NCBI RefSeq assembly: GCF_020379485.1
Contig: NC_063446.1
Span: forward strand, 16,627,525 to 16,691,524
Reading direction: 5' to 3'
From: Brassica napus
Lineage: Eukaryota > Streptophyta > Magnoliopsida > Brassicales > Brassicaceae
DNA length: 64,000 bases
The notes under the pieces are model-generated. The model had not been told where the DNA came from. It made no database searches and saw nothing but the letters and a program-made list of their open reading frames with translations. The position numbers and the translations under genes are program-made. Position 1 is the stretch's first letter. The number at the start of each line of letters is the position of its first letter. Positions 12,441-25,138 of the stretch are shown piece by piece.

Positions 12441-12493
12441 TCAACGAAACTGATTATTTTTTATGTATAATATAATTCTTATGAAACTGAATC

Positions 12494-12526
<33 letters not shown>

Positions 12527-13061
12527 TATACAACGAAACTGATTTTTTTTTATGTATTCTCATGCTTAGACTATAAACATTGAATAATGTAATTAGTTAA
12601 CACTACCTTAGTTTAAAAAAAATATTAATCTGAAGTTTTCTCATATAATCTATCCAACTATATTTGAAATTATAAGAAAATAGAAAATAATGTTAATGAT
12701 TTAGCATTGAAATATTAAATTTTCATTTGCAAAAGTATGATCTATATTATTTTCCGAAACAATTTATGTTTCAAAAAAGTATATCAATATTCATTCTAAT
12801 TGGTTATATATATAAAAAAAATACAATATCTATTATTTTTCTCGACGATATCAATTTGTGTCCGGATCGGAATCTGGATAGTAAAATCTTGGATCCATCA
12901 AATCTGAATCAAGATATCTTAATTTCTAAGTCCAAATATCTGGACTCAGATCCGTATTTTTAAAATATATTAAAATTTTAGTTTTATTAATATTTATTGA
13001 TATAATAATATTTATACATAAATTAATTTATAATATTATATTTTATTTTTTACAATATTAT

Positions 13062-13097
<36 letters not shown>

Positions 13098-13760
13098 CTA
13101 TAAATCTTGTATAAATATTCAATTTATATATTATTTAAAAAAATTGGTATTTTAAACAAAATATTTTTTTTAATTATTTTTACAGATCCAGATCCGAATC
13201 TGGATACTTGTGGGTAATATAACATCTAGACGTATATCCGAAATCTGGATATCCGGAAGCCACGAGTCCGGATCCGGATAATAAATCCATGGATCCGACG
13301 GATCCGGATCCGGGTACCCTAAATTTCTCGGATATCTGGATTCGTTCTTGGCTAATGGATATAATAAGAAACAACTAATGTAATTTATCATTTGGATTTG
13401 TTTATCAACATAGATACACTATTTACAAGTTCACACATATACAAATATAAAATATATTGTTAAACAATAATAAATATTTGATATTGTAAATTGACATGGG
13501 TCAAAGGCTAGTTTATATTATATGTCATTTACATAGAAAGATAGATAAAAAAATTATAATAAAATATTTATATTAGGGTACTCTTAGTAGATATGAATAG
13601 AACAATCAATGCAGTTTAAAAAATAATATTAGCAAACATTATAACCACGTTTTTGTAAATACACTTACACATTTACATACGCAAAAAGACGATATCTAAA
13701 TATTAGTTTTTACAGAGCATAATTTTTAAAAAGAGTAATTAGGCGATATACACACGGAAA
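11550..13760. repeat. AT-rich spacer with microsatellites
   Basis: Very AT-rich DNA with no gene. It contains an (AT)n tract at 12399-12430, an A run followed by (TA)n at 12494-12530, and a (CA)n/(TA)n tract at 13061-13097. The phrase CAACGAAACTGATT follows two of the AT tracts (near 12441 and 12531), suggesting a local duplication. Confidence 0.7.
12846..13345. repeat. GGATCCGGAT-rich interspersed motif cluster
   Basis: Two blocks, about 12855-12957 and 13184-13340, are crowded with variants of the palindromic words TCCGGATCCGGA and GGATATCTGGA separated by AT-rich DNA. In the second block GGATCCGGATCCGG-like words recur every 10-25 bases. The pattern looks like a degenerate short-unit repeat rather than a gene. 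Confidence 0.55.
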
Positions 13761-13765
13761 TCGCT

Positions 13766-13784
13766 GAAATTAGAGAACTACCCT
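13766..13784 (+). repeat. MULE left terminal repeat
   Basis: Nineteen bases that pair with 31136-31154 in inverted orientation with two mismatches. The match is short, in keeping with MULE groups that have weak terminal repeats. Confidence 0.55.
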
Positions 13785-14112
13785 TTCACCTTTTATGGTA
13801 CTGTACATTTTTTTATATACCGAAAGACCCTTACAGCGCCTAATAACGTAGCACAAGCAGCTGGCATAATTGATGTCAGACACTAGTATAGGGCGAGACC
13901 TATCACACACCATCGATTGTAACTCTAAGATCTTCCCAAATGACACTGGGGGCAATTGAAGAGCCTTGAATTACTTCTTTTTTGAATTTAATAGGTCGAT
14001 GGTAAAGTCTCCACCTTCTAGTCACCGTTATCATTTCTCAGTCTTGAAGTAGCCACAAAAATATTTTTCTCTCCAAAAACTTCCGGAAATCTCGCAGTTC
14101 CCAACAAACGAT

Positions 14113-17100
14113 ATGGAAGAGATACAGATTCCAGAACGCATGTTTGCCACTGGTGAAGAACCGGCTGGAGAGAGAGTGAACACCTACCACAAACCCAAGA
14201 GAATTGATTCCATAATTGAAGCCTTGGAACCTGATGAAGTCGAGTTTATGCGGAATACAACCTTTGGGAAGATCATATCGCAGGCAGAAAACCCTTCGTT
14301 TTCAGGTACCTTTGGTCAGTTCGTCATTGTGCGTATGCTCAAGGTGAAGAAAAAATACGAGATCTGGTTCTTGTTCGCTGGTAAACCTATCAGGATGTCT
14401 CTTCAAGAGTTTGCGCATGTAACTGGGCTTAATTGCAACAAGATTATCAAAAAGAACATCAAAAGGAAGAAGAATCCTATCACGGAGAAGCTATATTGGG
14501 GTGAACTCTTTGGGTCTCTCAAGTTCTGTCCAGTTGATGCGGCGATTGAAATGCTGAAAAGAAGAAGGTTAAAGACCGCGAGATGTGGCTGAAGTATGCA
14601 TGTCTTGCATTCACGTCATGCGTTCTACTTCCGACATCTCACCTCCCCCGTATTATCCCTGAGCACGTTGAATTGATTCGTGACTTCAGTGAGTTTCTTG
14701 CTTACCCCTGGGGGAGAGTAACATTTGAGATGCTGGTAACTGGAATCAAGAAGAAAGACGAAATCTTACTCTCCCAATCCAGTATTGCATTGCCTGGATT
14801 CGTAGATGCCATTCAACTTGTATTCATGGCTGCTGTTCCTCAGATTAAAGAGGTTGTCCCGCAGGTGGAACCTGCTGTTGTGATTGAGTCTGACAGTGAA
14901 TCTGACTCGGGATGTAACGACATTGAAGTTGAATTAGAAGAGGATACAGAGGCCCCCGCGCCACAGCCCAAGACGGTCCGATACTATGTCAACCCAACTC
15001 ACGTCAGAGACCTAGAGAGGAGACAAAGGTTAGATTGCTTTTAAAAACTTAGACCATCCACCGATACATGACTGTTGTTAAGATTGATACGTGATAAATA
15101 GCTGAAGTACTAGACAAGAGAAAAGTTAGATGCTAAGTTTATTAATACAACTTAGCGACAAGTAATTGGTATTAATATTAGTGGCTGCTAACCTGCTCTA
15201 ATCCCCTACATCATTCTATCTGCGAATGCACTACTAGGGGTTACAATAACTAAAGACACTTAACGATCACATGGTTTGTTATAAGTCAACATATTAAGTG
15301 GCTACTAAGGTTATACATATGTACTAGTAGGTAGTATCAGCGTCACCATTGACACATACCACTAAAATGATCAGCTGCTTATTTATTTTCTATGCATTTC
15401 AGACGGAGGTCATATCCATGATTGAGGACACTACACACTCACGTAATCAGTTGGAGTGGGATGACGAGATCGAAGATGAGACTGTCGATAACCTTGTCCG
15501 CCTAATTCAAAATGGCAAAGTAGTTTTCAATAAGGCAATGTTTGTTGGGGGCTTAACCGGCGTCGATCTTTCTCGTATGAGGGCTGAAAAGAAACAAAAA
15601 GAAAAAGAGGGTAAAGATAAAAAGGAACCAGAGAGTCAACCCGATGTTCTCGCTACGGATGCAGTTGACATGGTTCTTCCAGCCGCATTGCAAACCTTGT
15701 TGCAGGCTTAATTAACAAGAAGATTGCGGATGCTTTATCAATTAAAGATGCAAAAATCGAGCAGAGTCTTGCCAAAGTTATTATAGCTCAACGTGAGAAG
15801 ATGGAGGGTGAAGTGATTCGGAGCATCATTGGTTTTCTTGGAAAACAAATGCCTAGCTCAGTGCGCGAGGAAGACACTAGTGGGAGAGGACAGAGCGGTG
15901 GAGAAAATGTTGACGCTGCCAATTCTGCTGGACCGGATAACCTGAGGATCATGGAAATCAATTAGGTGTGGCGGGGTCGCCATTAACAAGGAAAGAGCCA
16001 TTGCCACACGCTGAGTACAACGATAGCCAATTACAAGCGGACGAGGTAATTAACAAGGTGATCAATGATGTTCAAGAGTTCGCAAACCCATATGATGTAA
16101 GTATATGGTGGTTTACTACAACTGCTACACTTTATATATAGTCATTAATATAATTAATAGGTCCTACCCTCTTACAGTTAACGGCAACAGAGAATAGTCA
16201 CAACCCTCCCTTTGGGCGCAGCTACAGTTCACGAAAGCGTGGAACATGTTGTTTTTACGGAAGTGGAAGGATTTAAAGGCACCCCCATAGTATCTGACGA
16301 GCACACATCCTACATTGCTCAACTGCCTACAGTCGATGAAGAAGAGGCACTAGCTGACACTGAGGTATGCTCACACCCAAATTAGATCATAAACATTTAC
16401 GTAGTTGCTAATTATATTTAGCTTCGAAGCTGAGTACATAAAGTTACCATTTTCCCAGATCGAATTCCTTTTATCTCTGATCGAATTACCGTCATTCTCA
16501 CTGGGACTATCGCAGGAGAATGTTGGAGGCATTGACCAATCGGTGCCCGATATACCGGCGCTGGTAACAAATGATGAAATTGGCGAGACTCGGAGGAGCA
16601 AAAGAACCAGGATGCTACCACCCATTTTCAATCTCTATCAGTGTGATGCCAAGATAAAAGCATTCAGGGTTGAGGAAAACATGTCGATAAATGACCGAAA
16701 CGTTGATGAAATATACTTATCTATGAGGGAAAGAGTTGCGGATAACCAGTAAGTTGTAAAACACTTAATGAACCTTTGATGTTTCATTTTAAGGCTGAAT
16801 TAAATCAACAAAACACTAACTCTTTCTACAACTTCAGGTGTTTCACGCTTGCCAATGGGATGTCATTAACAATAGAAGAACTAGATGTAATTGTTAACAG
16901 GAACGTGTAGCTCCCAGCAAAGGTACTATCGACTAACTAATTGTAGTGAAAGTTACCAATACATTTAGTCTCTAATTCAATGTTTGATGTTTACAGGTCA
17001 TGGATGTGCTAACATACTACATTGCACAAGACCGTTCTAGAAAGGGAACACACTCATCCAAACCCAAGGTTGCGGTCTATGATACCAGCTTCCCCGTATC

Positions 17101-17620
17101 TATCATCAGTCAACATGCCAGGCTTACCAAAACCGCCGTTAAAGACCGTTGCAGGATTAAGTACGATGACGCTACTCTCCAGTACTTCAAAGCAGGCCCG
17201 GATCCGGACGATACATATGACCGCATCTACTTTCCATTCTGCATCGACAAACAACACTGGATGGGAGTATATATTGACATTCCCTCATCTTCTGTCCAGA
17301 TACTTGACTGCAACTCTATCTTGCTCACCGACAACCAGATCAAGAAGGACATCAACCCAATCACCGTAGTCATTCCTCATATCATCCACTCTGTCAGAGG
17401 CGCTCCTTACCACAATGCTACCAAGCCTTTTGGTTTCTTCAGGGCCAAGGGCATCCCACAGCACCCCAATCAACCGGACTCTGGAGTTGTTACGGTCCTG
17501 CTCATTCAGGGCCATGCTGCAAATGATATCGAGGGATACGCAGAAGTTACTCCATTTTCTCTTCCACCTGCAGCTACGCACCTGGCTGTGCTTGTACTCC
17601 GCGACATAGCCCCAGTTTGA
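14113..17620 (+). pseudogene. MULE DUF1985/Ulp1-protease-like gene, broken
   Basis: Starting at the ATG at 14113, the DUF1985 domain is clear (FGKIISQAENPSFSGTFGQF, then PIRMSLQEFAHVTGLNC). A frameshift near 14550-14575 moves the frame to the continuation with MWLKYACLAFTSC, which runs to about 15040. Linker exons follow: 15410-15710 (lysine-rich RAEKKQKEKEGKDKKEPES), a frame change near 15708, an acidic/linker segment at 16500-16750, and 16836-16920, which contains an in-frame TAG at 16908-16910. The C48/Ulp1 protease-like domain is at 16997-17620 with the His (KQHWMGVYIDI) and Asp (QILDCNS) blocks. The expected catalytic Cys is Ser (QPDSGVVTVLL, near 17475-17510), so it probably lacks normal SUMO-protease chemistry. 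Proteins of this type travel with MULEs; their role in transposition is unclear. Confidence 0.8.
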
Positions 17621-17639
17621 AGCGTTGTGGGGAGTTCAT

Positions 17640-18678
17640 CATCCCCTAACGTAGATCTATCTTTGTAGTTTTATGCTTTTATAAAACTCTTTAATCTGAC
17701 CCCTTTGCATTTTGAATCAAGTTTGCTTGTTCCATTTACGTGTACGCAACCTTTCCGGACATCAAAAAAGAATATTTCTATTTTCATCATGATTATTCGC
17801 AACTAACTAGTGCATATACGAATGTAATATTTATATTATCTCCTTCTCGCATTTCTTAGAGGCCTTATAAGCATTGAGAAAATTACATAAAATCCTAAAC
17901 TAACACCAATTTCGTCTAAGGATTTCCTGATACACCAATGTTCAGAGTTAACGCATACTCTTTTTGTTATCGAATAACCTATATCTTGGGGCAAGATTTT
18001 TAATTTCTTTTTCCTTATAATACGTGTTAATCATATTATTACACCCCAACACTAGTGAATGCATATTTTAATGCTGTATTGTAGGTTACATTCTTTACGC
18101 AACACTCAACGTTTTACGTAGAATCCTCTTTTTTTGGACGTTAACCATCTTAATATACATCGAAAGATGCATAGAGTAATGATTAATAACCATCTCTAGT
18201 TTATTAGTTTAAACCATCACAGTTTTAGAGTTGTTTCGTGCCAACAATATTTTATGATACATACGCACCAGGCTCTAAAAACACAGGTGGGTCTCATTTC
18301 TTCTAATAAACACTAAATCTTTACAGAATAACATTTACTATAGTCACTAACAATCTTAATATACGATAACAAAAGTTTATTTATATACTATAAACTAACA
18401 TTTCTAAAGTTTATTTTCATGACTAAGGAGGGAAGAATAGATGTCAAGATAGAAAACATCTTCACTTTCAAAACACATTGCATCTCCATCTCCCCAAAAT
18501 AATTATAAACCCTTATCTACTAACGATTAACGCACACGCTAACAATCTTAGTATACGCAACATCTCCAAAGTTTGAGACTCATTTCCTCCAAGGAAAAAA
18601 GGAAAAAATCTTCACTTTCAACACACATAACGTTCTCATTGCCTCTATGGTAGAAGTAAAACAAGTTATACAACAAAT
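17640..18678. other. MULE internal non-coding DNA left of the LINE
   Basis: AT-rich DNA between the end of the Ulp1-like gene and the LINE insertion point. No gene was seen. Together with 25139-25860 it forms the interval between the two convergent MULE genes. Confidence 0.6.
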
Positions 18679-18692
18679 AAAAAAGATGAATT
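18679..18692 (+). repeat. LINE target-site duplication, left copy
   Basis: AAAAAAGATGAATT, repeated exactly at 25125-25138 immediately after the LINE poly(A) tail. Part of the A run is ambiguous with the tail. Confidence 0.85.
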
Positions 18693-19195
18693 GAAAATCT
18701 CCGAAGCTGCTCCCAGGCACGGGACACGAGGAGCTGACTTATGGCTTCAGGCGCATCTCCCAAGGAAAGTGACGGGTCCTCCCCCTTTCCGGAATTAGAA
18801 GGTCTGTAGTCTTTTTCCCCCAACACGCCACCGTGAAAACCCTACTTCTTTTCCTAAAATGACACCCTCGACGATCTCATTTTTTCAAGTTTCAAATCTT
18901 GAGTGAATCTTGGCTTTCAAAGAGCTTGGTGTAGTTTTAGAAACCCTCTTCTACTCCGTTTTGTCTACGGGATACCACAAGGACTACCTTCTACGTCTCA
19001 AGAAGCTCTCTGAACCTAATCCACCAGGAATCGTGTCTCAAACCACTAAGAGCAGCTACTAGGAGTCGACCTCTACTCCTCCAGTAGAATCTCACCTTCG
19101 CGGTTTTGCTTACTCGGGTGGTTTTTCTTGTCTCGCAATCTAGAGACTTAGTTACAAATCTGGTTTCTTCGGTGACACTCTTATACGATTCGGAG

Positions 19196-21019
19196 ATGGC
19201 AAGGCGTTTCACTGAAGCAGAAAAAGGCAAAGGGGCTCTACGCGAGTCAGATCAACCAACCATCAAAAGGATAAAAGCCCCGTGCCTAGGCACATCTGCT
19301 CTCATCAGGGATAACTCTCGTACCCTGATTGGTCGTCTGACAAACCCTCAAGTACAGCGGATCTGGGCTCTTATTCCTTCACTCCCACGACAATGGAACA
19401 TCCAAGGGAGAGCTTTGGGTTTTGACCTAGGAAACAACTGTTTTCAGTTCAGGTTCGACAGAGAAGAAGACCTAAAAAGAGTCCTAGATAACAGGCCATA
19501 CCATTTCGACTATTGGATGGTTATCTTGCAACGATGGGAGCCCATTATCTCAGCCTCTTTCCCATCCCAGATCCCTTTCTGGATCAAAATTCGAGCCCTT
19601 CCCCTGCACTACTGGCAAGATCGCATGATAAGCGACATTGGGGAAGAACTAGGAACCCTGGAGAACCACGAGCTTACAAAGACAACGGCAAGGGTTAGAG
19701 TCCTGGTTGATGGCTTGAAACCTTTGGTAAAAGAAACAATTATTGAATTTGACTCGGGAGAAGAAGCTCACATCACCTTGGAGTACGAACGTCTTGAGAA
19801 TCATTGCTCCATATGCCAACGTCTTTCCCACAAAAGCGCTCACTGCCCCTCGAGAAGAGATGCTGAAATGCAAAATCAACAGAAAGGGTCGTCATATCAA
19901 GATATTGTCAAGAATCAAAGAATTAATACCGAGGGGACAAAGTCCTACAGAGAAAGATTTTCCTCAACAGAGAGTAAGGAGAAGGCGTATCTACCTTCGG
20001 TAACTCAACCTTTCCAAGCACGGGTAGATCGCCATGGAAAACCATTTGGAGAGAGAGTAAGCACGAAGCAAACACGAGCACCACCCCCGGATACCTCCCT
20101 CCATATGGAACACAAGTCTTCAGAAAGGGCTAGAGAACATGGAACTTCGGTAAATGGTCCGCTTCATATCTCCCCACAACACGTGAAGTCCAGGGAAGCA
20201 AGACCACAAAGAAAGGTTAACAACCGTCTCTCCCTACCACAGAAGGAAATGATGCAATGGAGAGAAAAGTACCCTAAAGAAACACATGAGGAGGAAGTAA
20301 ACTCCCCTGCTATACAACAGATAACTCCACTGCGAGCCCCACTAGCTATCGAGGAAGTGCAAGATCAACTCCATACCCCCATAAACCAACCCCCTACAAG
20401 GGAAGCAATCATGGATGATCTGCAAGAGGTAACACGTCAGTACGTTAACTGCCCCGACCCTATCGAATCGGCTGCGAGAAGACAAAGAGTCTTACATGGG
20501 GATGCACACAGACAGATGGAGGAGACTGTCGACCGTATCTTAACAGCGGCGGTGGCAAGATACCAAGCAATGTTCCCAACTCCACCTCCTCAGGAAAGGG
20601 CAATAGATATTTCAACCCCCCAGCTCCTAGCTGACTCTGCACCCATGAGTACAGAAGGAACTAATACAACAGATCAGCCCAAGGAAGCTCAGGAGGAGAG
20701 ATTTCCTACATAAGAGGAAACTACCTTAAGGAGAACTAATAGAAGGAGGTTCAAACCGGCCAGACTAAGGTCAACAGTGTCCAGCCCGCTAGCCCTGCAA
20801 GGAGCAAGTTCAAAGAAGAGAAACCTTGCTAGGGCGCAGAGATCTCCTAACCGTCGTTCACCGGTCAGCGTCACAGCTATCGAAAATCCACAACAAGAGG
20901 CAAGTCAGAGGAATGTTGCAGGTCCTTCTAATCTAGCCAATCATCCTAACATCAGACTTATCCCGGCCATCTCAAAGAAAAAGAAGGATTTTCACGTACC
21001 TCAACACCCGGCTCCTTAG
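19196..21019 (+). pseudogene. LINE ORF1 (DUF4283, zinc knuckle), one stop
   Basis: The frame opens upstream, but the first ATG with a sensible protein is 19196 (MARRFTEAEKGKG). The N-terminal half is a DUF4283-type domain (WALIPSLPRQWNIQGRALG, then HFDYWMVILQRWEP). It is followed by a zinc knuckle, CSICQRLSHKSAHC, near 19807-19848. The remainder is a charged, low-complexity tail. A TAA at 20711-20713 interrupts the frame, but reading continues openly in the same frame to a TAG at 21017-21019, just before ORF2. The original protein was probably about 607 residues. It would bind element RNA as the structural partner of ORF2. Confidence 0.85.
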
Positions 21020-21021
21020 TC

Positions 21022-24000
21022 GTGGCGAGCTGGAATTGTTGTGGGTTGGGGAATCCCATAACAATCCAGCGTTTAAAGGAGATTCGCAAGGTGAATGCTC
21101 CTGATATTATCTTCCTGTCAGAAACAAAAAACCCCGGTGGTGTGGTCATGAAAGAACTAAAAGGCATCATGGAGGAAAAGTATTGCATGGTCTCTCCGCA
21201 TAGTCCAGGAGGAGGAGGGCTCCTTCTAACCTGGAAAAAAGACATCGACATCACCATCCGCTCAACCTCTCATAACTTCATTGATACTACAATAACAAAC
21301 AAAGGAATCAGCTTCCATGCTACTTTCGTGTATGGAGAACCTGATCACTCAAAGAGGATAGCGGTTTGGAACACTCTAGCAGATCTCCACCCGAATGCAA
21401 ATGAAGCTTGGTTCCTCACGGGAGATTTTAATGAGATTGTGGACAACAACGAAAAGAGTGGAGGACCAGAAAGATCAGAAGGTTCTTTCTGCGCGTTCCG
21501 ATCCTTTCTCTCAAAGCTTGACCTGTTCGACACAAAACACTCTGGGAACTACTTATCTTGGAGGGGAGTAAGGGGGACTCACGTTGTTCAATGCAGATTA
21601 GACAGATCTATGTGTAACAGCGACTGGGTAGAGCTCTTTCCCTCCTGCAGAAGCCAATACCTCAACTTCGAAGGCTCCGATCACAGACCCCTCCTCTCTT
21701 TCCTGGATACAAAAAAGAAGAGAGGAAAGAGAATCTTCAGATATGATAGAAGGTTAAGAGACAACATGAAGGTTAAAAAGATTATCGAAGAAGTTTGGGA
21801 AACGTATACTCATCTCTGTGTTGAAGCCCGGCTTAATCTTTGTAGAAAGGCCATCTGCAAATGGAGTAAGGAACATCAGATAAATAGCAGGAAAGCTATA
21901 GAGAACCTTAAGGACGAGCTTGAAACAGCAATGATCAACCCAAGTCCAGATGAGGCCTACCTCCACGAGATCAATGCAAAACTTCTTCAAGCCTACAAGG
22001 CTGAAGAGGAATTTTGGCGACAGAGGAGTCGACAAGTATGGCTCACTCTGGGAGATTCTAACACTGGGTATTTCCACGCGATGTCTAAAGGAAGAAAAGC
22101 AAAGAATCGCTTATCAGTACTTGAAAATGATGAAGGAGAGCCAACGTTTGAAGAAGATCAAATAGCGGAACTTATCTGTCAGTACTATGAGCAGCTCTTC
22201 ACAGCTAACCAAAGGATGGATAGTTCCCTAATCTCCAGTGTCCTCGAACCACAAATTTCATCAAAATGCAATGAGAATCTGATGAAAGATCCTACACCTT
22301 TGGAAATCAAGGAAGCTCTCTTTGCGATTCATCCTGACAAGGCCCCGGGCCCTGACGGTTTTTCCGCCAGTTTCTTCCAATCTCACTGGGAAGTGGTGGG
22401 TTCATCAGTGGTTCTTGAAGTTCAGAGGTTCTTCTCAACAGGAGTCTTGCCCCCTACATTGAACCACACTCACATTAGGCTCATTCCAAAAACCTCAGAT
22501 GCAAAGAAAGTCGCTGATTACCGTCCAATAGCTCTCTGTAACGTCCTCTACAAGATCATTTCCAAGCTTCTGTCACTTCACCTGAATACGGTTCTGGATT
22601 CGATCATCTCCGAAAATCAATCAGCCTTCATACCTGGAAGAGCAATAACCGACAATGTCTTAATCACTCATGAAATGCTCCATTATCTCAAAACATCTCA
22701 GGCTCAGATCAACTGCTCAATGGCCGTAAAGATGGATATGTCAAAGGCATATGATAGAGTTGAGTGGGTTTTTGTATCAGAGGTCCTACAAAGGTTGGGT
22801 TTTCACGGCAAATGGATTAATCTAATCATGCAATGCATCCAGTCAGTCTCCTACTCTTTCCTAATTAATGACACAGTCTACGGATTAGTGAAACCTTACC
22901 GAGGAATAAGACAGGGAGATCCACTCTCCCCCTATATCTTTATTTTGTGTGGCGAGGTCCTCTCTGGTCTCTGCAGAAAAGCCGGGAGAGAAGGGTCTTT
23001 AAAAGGTATCTGAGTAGCAAGGGGTAGTCCTCGTATCAACCACCTGCTTTTTGCAGATGATACAATGATGTTCTGCCATTCGACTCCAGAAAACTGCCAC
23101 GCACTGTCAAAACTCCTGCAGGATTATGAAGCTCTGTCAGGCCAGAAAGTCAATACAGCAAAGTCAGCTATTACTTTCTCTAGCAAGACACCACAAGAAG
23201 TAAAGACAGCTGCAAAAAGTATCCTAGGAATCACAAGAGAGGGAGGAATGGGCAAGTATCTAGGATTGCCAGAACATTTTGGCAGGAAGAAAAAAGATCT
23301 CTTTACCTCCATCGTCGACAGAATAAGACAGTGTGCATCTAACTGGTCATCCCGCTTCCTCTCCAAAGCAGGGAAGCTGACGATGCTACAATCTGTTCTC
23401 ACAGCCATCCCCTCCTACACGATGTCTTGTTTCGAAATCCCCCTCAGCCTCTGTAAAAGGATACAATCAGCGTTAACACGTTTTTGGTGGGACTCGTCTA
23501 GTGAAAAAAGAAGCATGTGTTGGGTCTCATGGGACAACTTGGCAACACCTAAAGCTATGGGAGGACTAGGCCTACGTGATATCCAAATCTTTAATCAAGC
23601 TCTTCTTGCAAAATTGGCTTGGAGGATCTTATCTGTGCCAGACTGTCTCCTAGCTAGAGTGCTGAAAGGAAAATACTGCCACCAAGGGAGCTTTCTTACG
23701 GTTGAACTACCCTCGGCTTGCTCACATGGATGGAGAGGGATAGTTCATGGGCGAAATCTCCTACGTGACAATATTGGAAAGGCAATAGGAAATGGTCAGA
23801 ACACAAGTGTGTGGAAAGAGTCTTGGATCTCTCTTGACTCAAACCTAAAACCGTTTGGACCTATCAATGAGCACAACCTAGACCTCAGGGTCTCGGACTT
23901 GCTCACAAGCGATCTACAATGGAATAAACAGAGGATAGGAGAGGTCTTACCTGAGTTGAGCGAGCAGATCCAAGCACTGAAACCAATCAAAACAGGCGCT

Positions 24001-25041
24001 GAAGACATCTATATCTGGCAACCGTTACCGTCAGGAATATACTCCACAAAATCGGGGTATAATCTAGCAGCAAATACTCCTCGACACGCCCATCCTATTG
24101 CGGTTATGGGAGAGTTTAACTGGATAAAGGAAGTTTGGTCAGCAAAGTGTTCACCAAAGCTAAGAGTCTTTATGTGGTCTATCATCAAAGGAGCAATCCC
24201 ACTTGGGGAAAATCTTCAGAGACGTGGCTTACTTACCAATGTAAACTGCACAAGATGTGGAGAAGTTGAAACGCCAATGCATATCTTCTTCAACTGCGCG
24301 TTTGCACAAGAAGTGTGGCAAAGAGTCCCCCTCACAACACGGCCCTCCATTGAAGCAAATGATAATTTCCAGAGTATGCTGGTGAAGTTTCGACAGGTCT
24401 CTTGTCTCCCCCCATCAGGTATATCATCCCCCGTCCTCCCCTGGATCTGCTGGTCTTTGTGGACGGCGAGAAATAAACTGATCTTCGAGGATAAGACTCT
24501 CAACCCTAAGGAAGCCATGCTTAGAGGATTAGTCTCTGCACGTGAATGGATTCAAGCACAAGGCACGATAACACAAAAAAGCAGAGCTCTACCTCAAGGA
24601 ACCCGACTCCGCGGCGAAGCTGGCACTGACAATAGCTCGACTTGTAACTCAGATGCATCTTGGAACGTTACCACGAGGAGAGCAGGATTGGCATGGATCA
24701 TTGCAACGCCGACATCAACACAAACCCACGACGGATCGCTATGCACGGAAAATGTCAAATCTCCTCTTATGGCCGAAGCTCTTGCACTCCGATCGGGTCT
24801 CCTCGCCGTCGCATCTCTCGATATCACCAGCATCAGGGTCTACTCAGACTGTCAAACGCTCATCAGAGCAATCCAAAAAAAACTCCAGATTAAAGAAATC
24901 TTCGGTATCGTCTCAGATATCATGCAGATCTCCTCGGCGTTTGAATCTATCTCTTTCTCCTTTGTTCCACGATCAGAAAACCAAAAGGCTGACTGTTTAG
25001 CCAAACGGGCTCTGATCTCTTCTGTTTCTGCACTTGTTTGA
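21022..25041 (+). pseudogene. LINE ORF2 (endonuclease, RT, RNase H), one stop
   Basis: Domains in order: an apurinic-type endonuclease (ASWNCCGLGNP, then GDFNEIVDNNEKSGG and GSDHRPLL); reverse transcriptase (PDKAPGPDGFSASFFQ, YRPIALCNVLYKIISK, GIRQGDPLSPYIF, LLFADDTMMF); zf-RVT (WSAKCSPKLRVFMW and a Cys-rich NCTRCGEVE...HIFFNC); and RNase H (CNSDASWN, MAEALALRSGL, VYSDCQTL). The first codon in frame is GTG at 21022, directly after the ORF1 stop, so the original ATG may have mutated. A single TGA at 23011-23013 splits the frame shortly before the FADD motif; continuation is in the same frame. Apart from this it spans the full length expected of plant L1 ORF2. Confidence 0.9.
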
Positions 25042-25138
25042 ACATCTGGGTATTGGGCTTTGTTTTCGGCCCTTTATCTTTCCTTTGCTTTTAATATAAT
25101 CTCGTTGCACAAAAAAAAAAAAAAAAAAAAGATGAATT

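Larger units (their letters stand above)
18693..25130 (+). mobile_element. Full-length L1-type LINE, recent insertion
   Basis: The element has a 5' leader of about 500 bases, ORF1 (19196-21019, one internal stop), ORF2 (21022-25041, one internal stop), a short 3' UTR and a 20-base A run at 25111-25130. It is bounded by the 14-base duplication AAAAAAGATGAATT. Exact flanking repeats, an intact poly(A) and only two nonsense changes show that it is young compared with the other LINE remains in the window (2080-3170 and 31690-34594). It sits between the convergent MULE genes. The A residues shared by the tail and the duplication make the right edge uncertain by a few bases. Confidence 0.92.

Noticed and set aside
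17285..17581. 98-codon minus-strand frame opposite the Ulp1-like domain
   Set aside because: Shadow of the plus-strand coding sequence.
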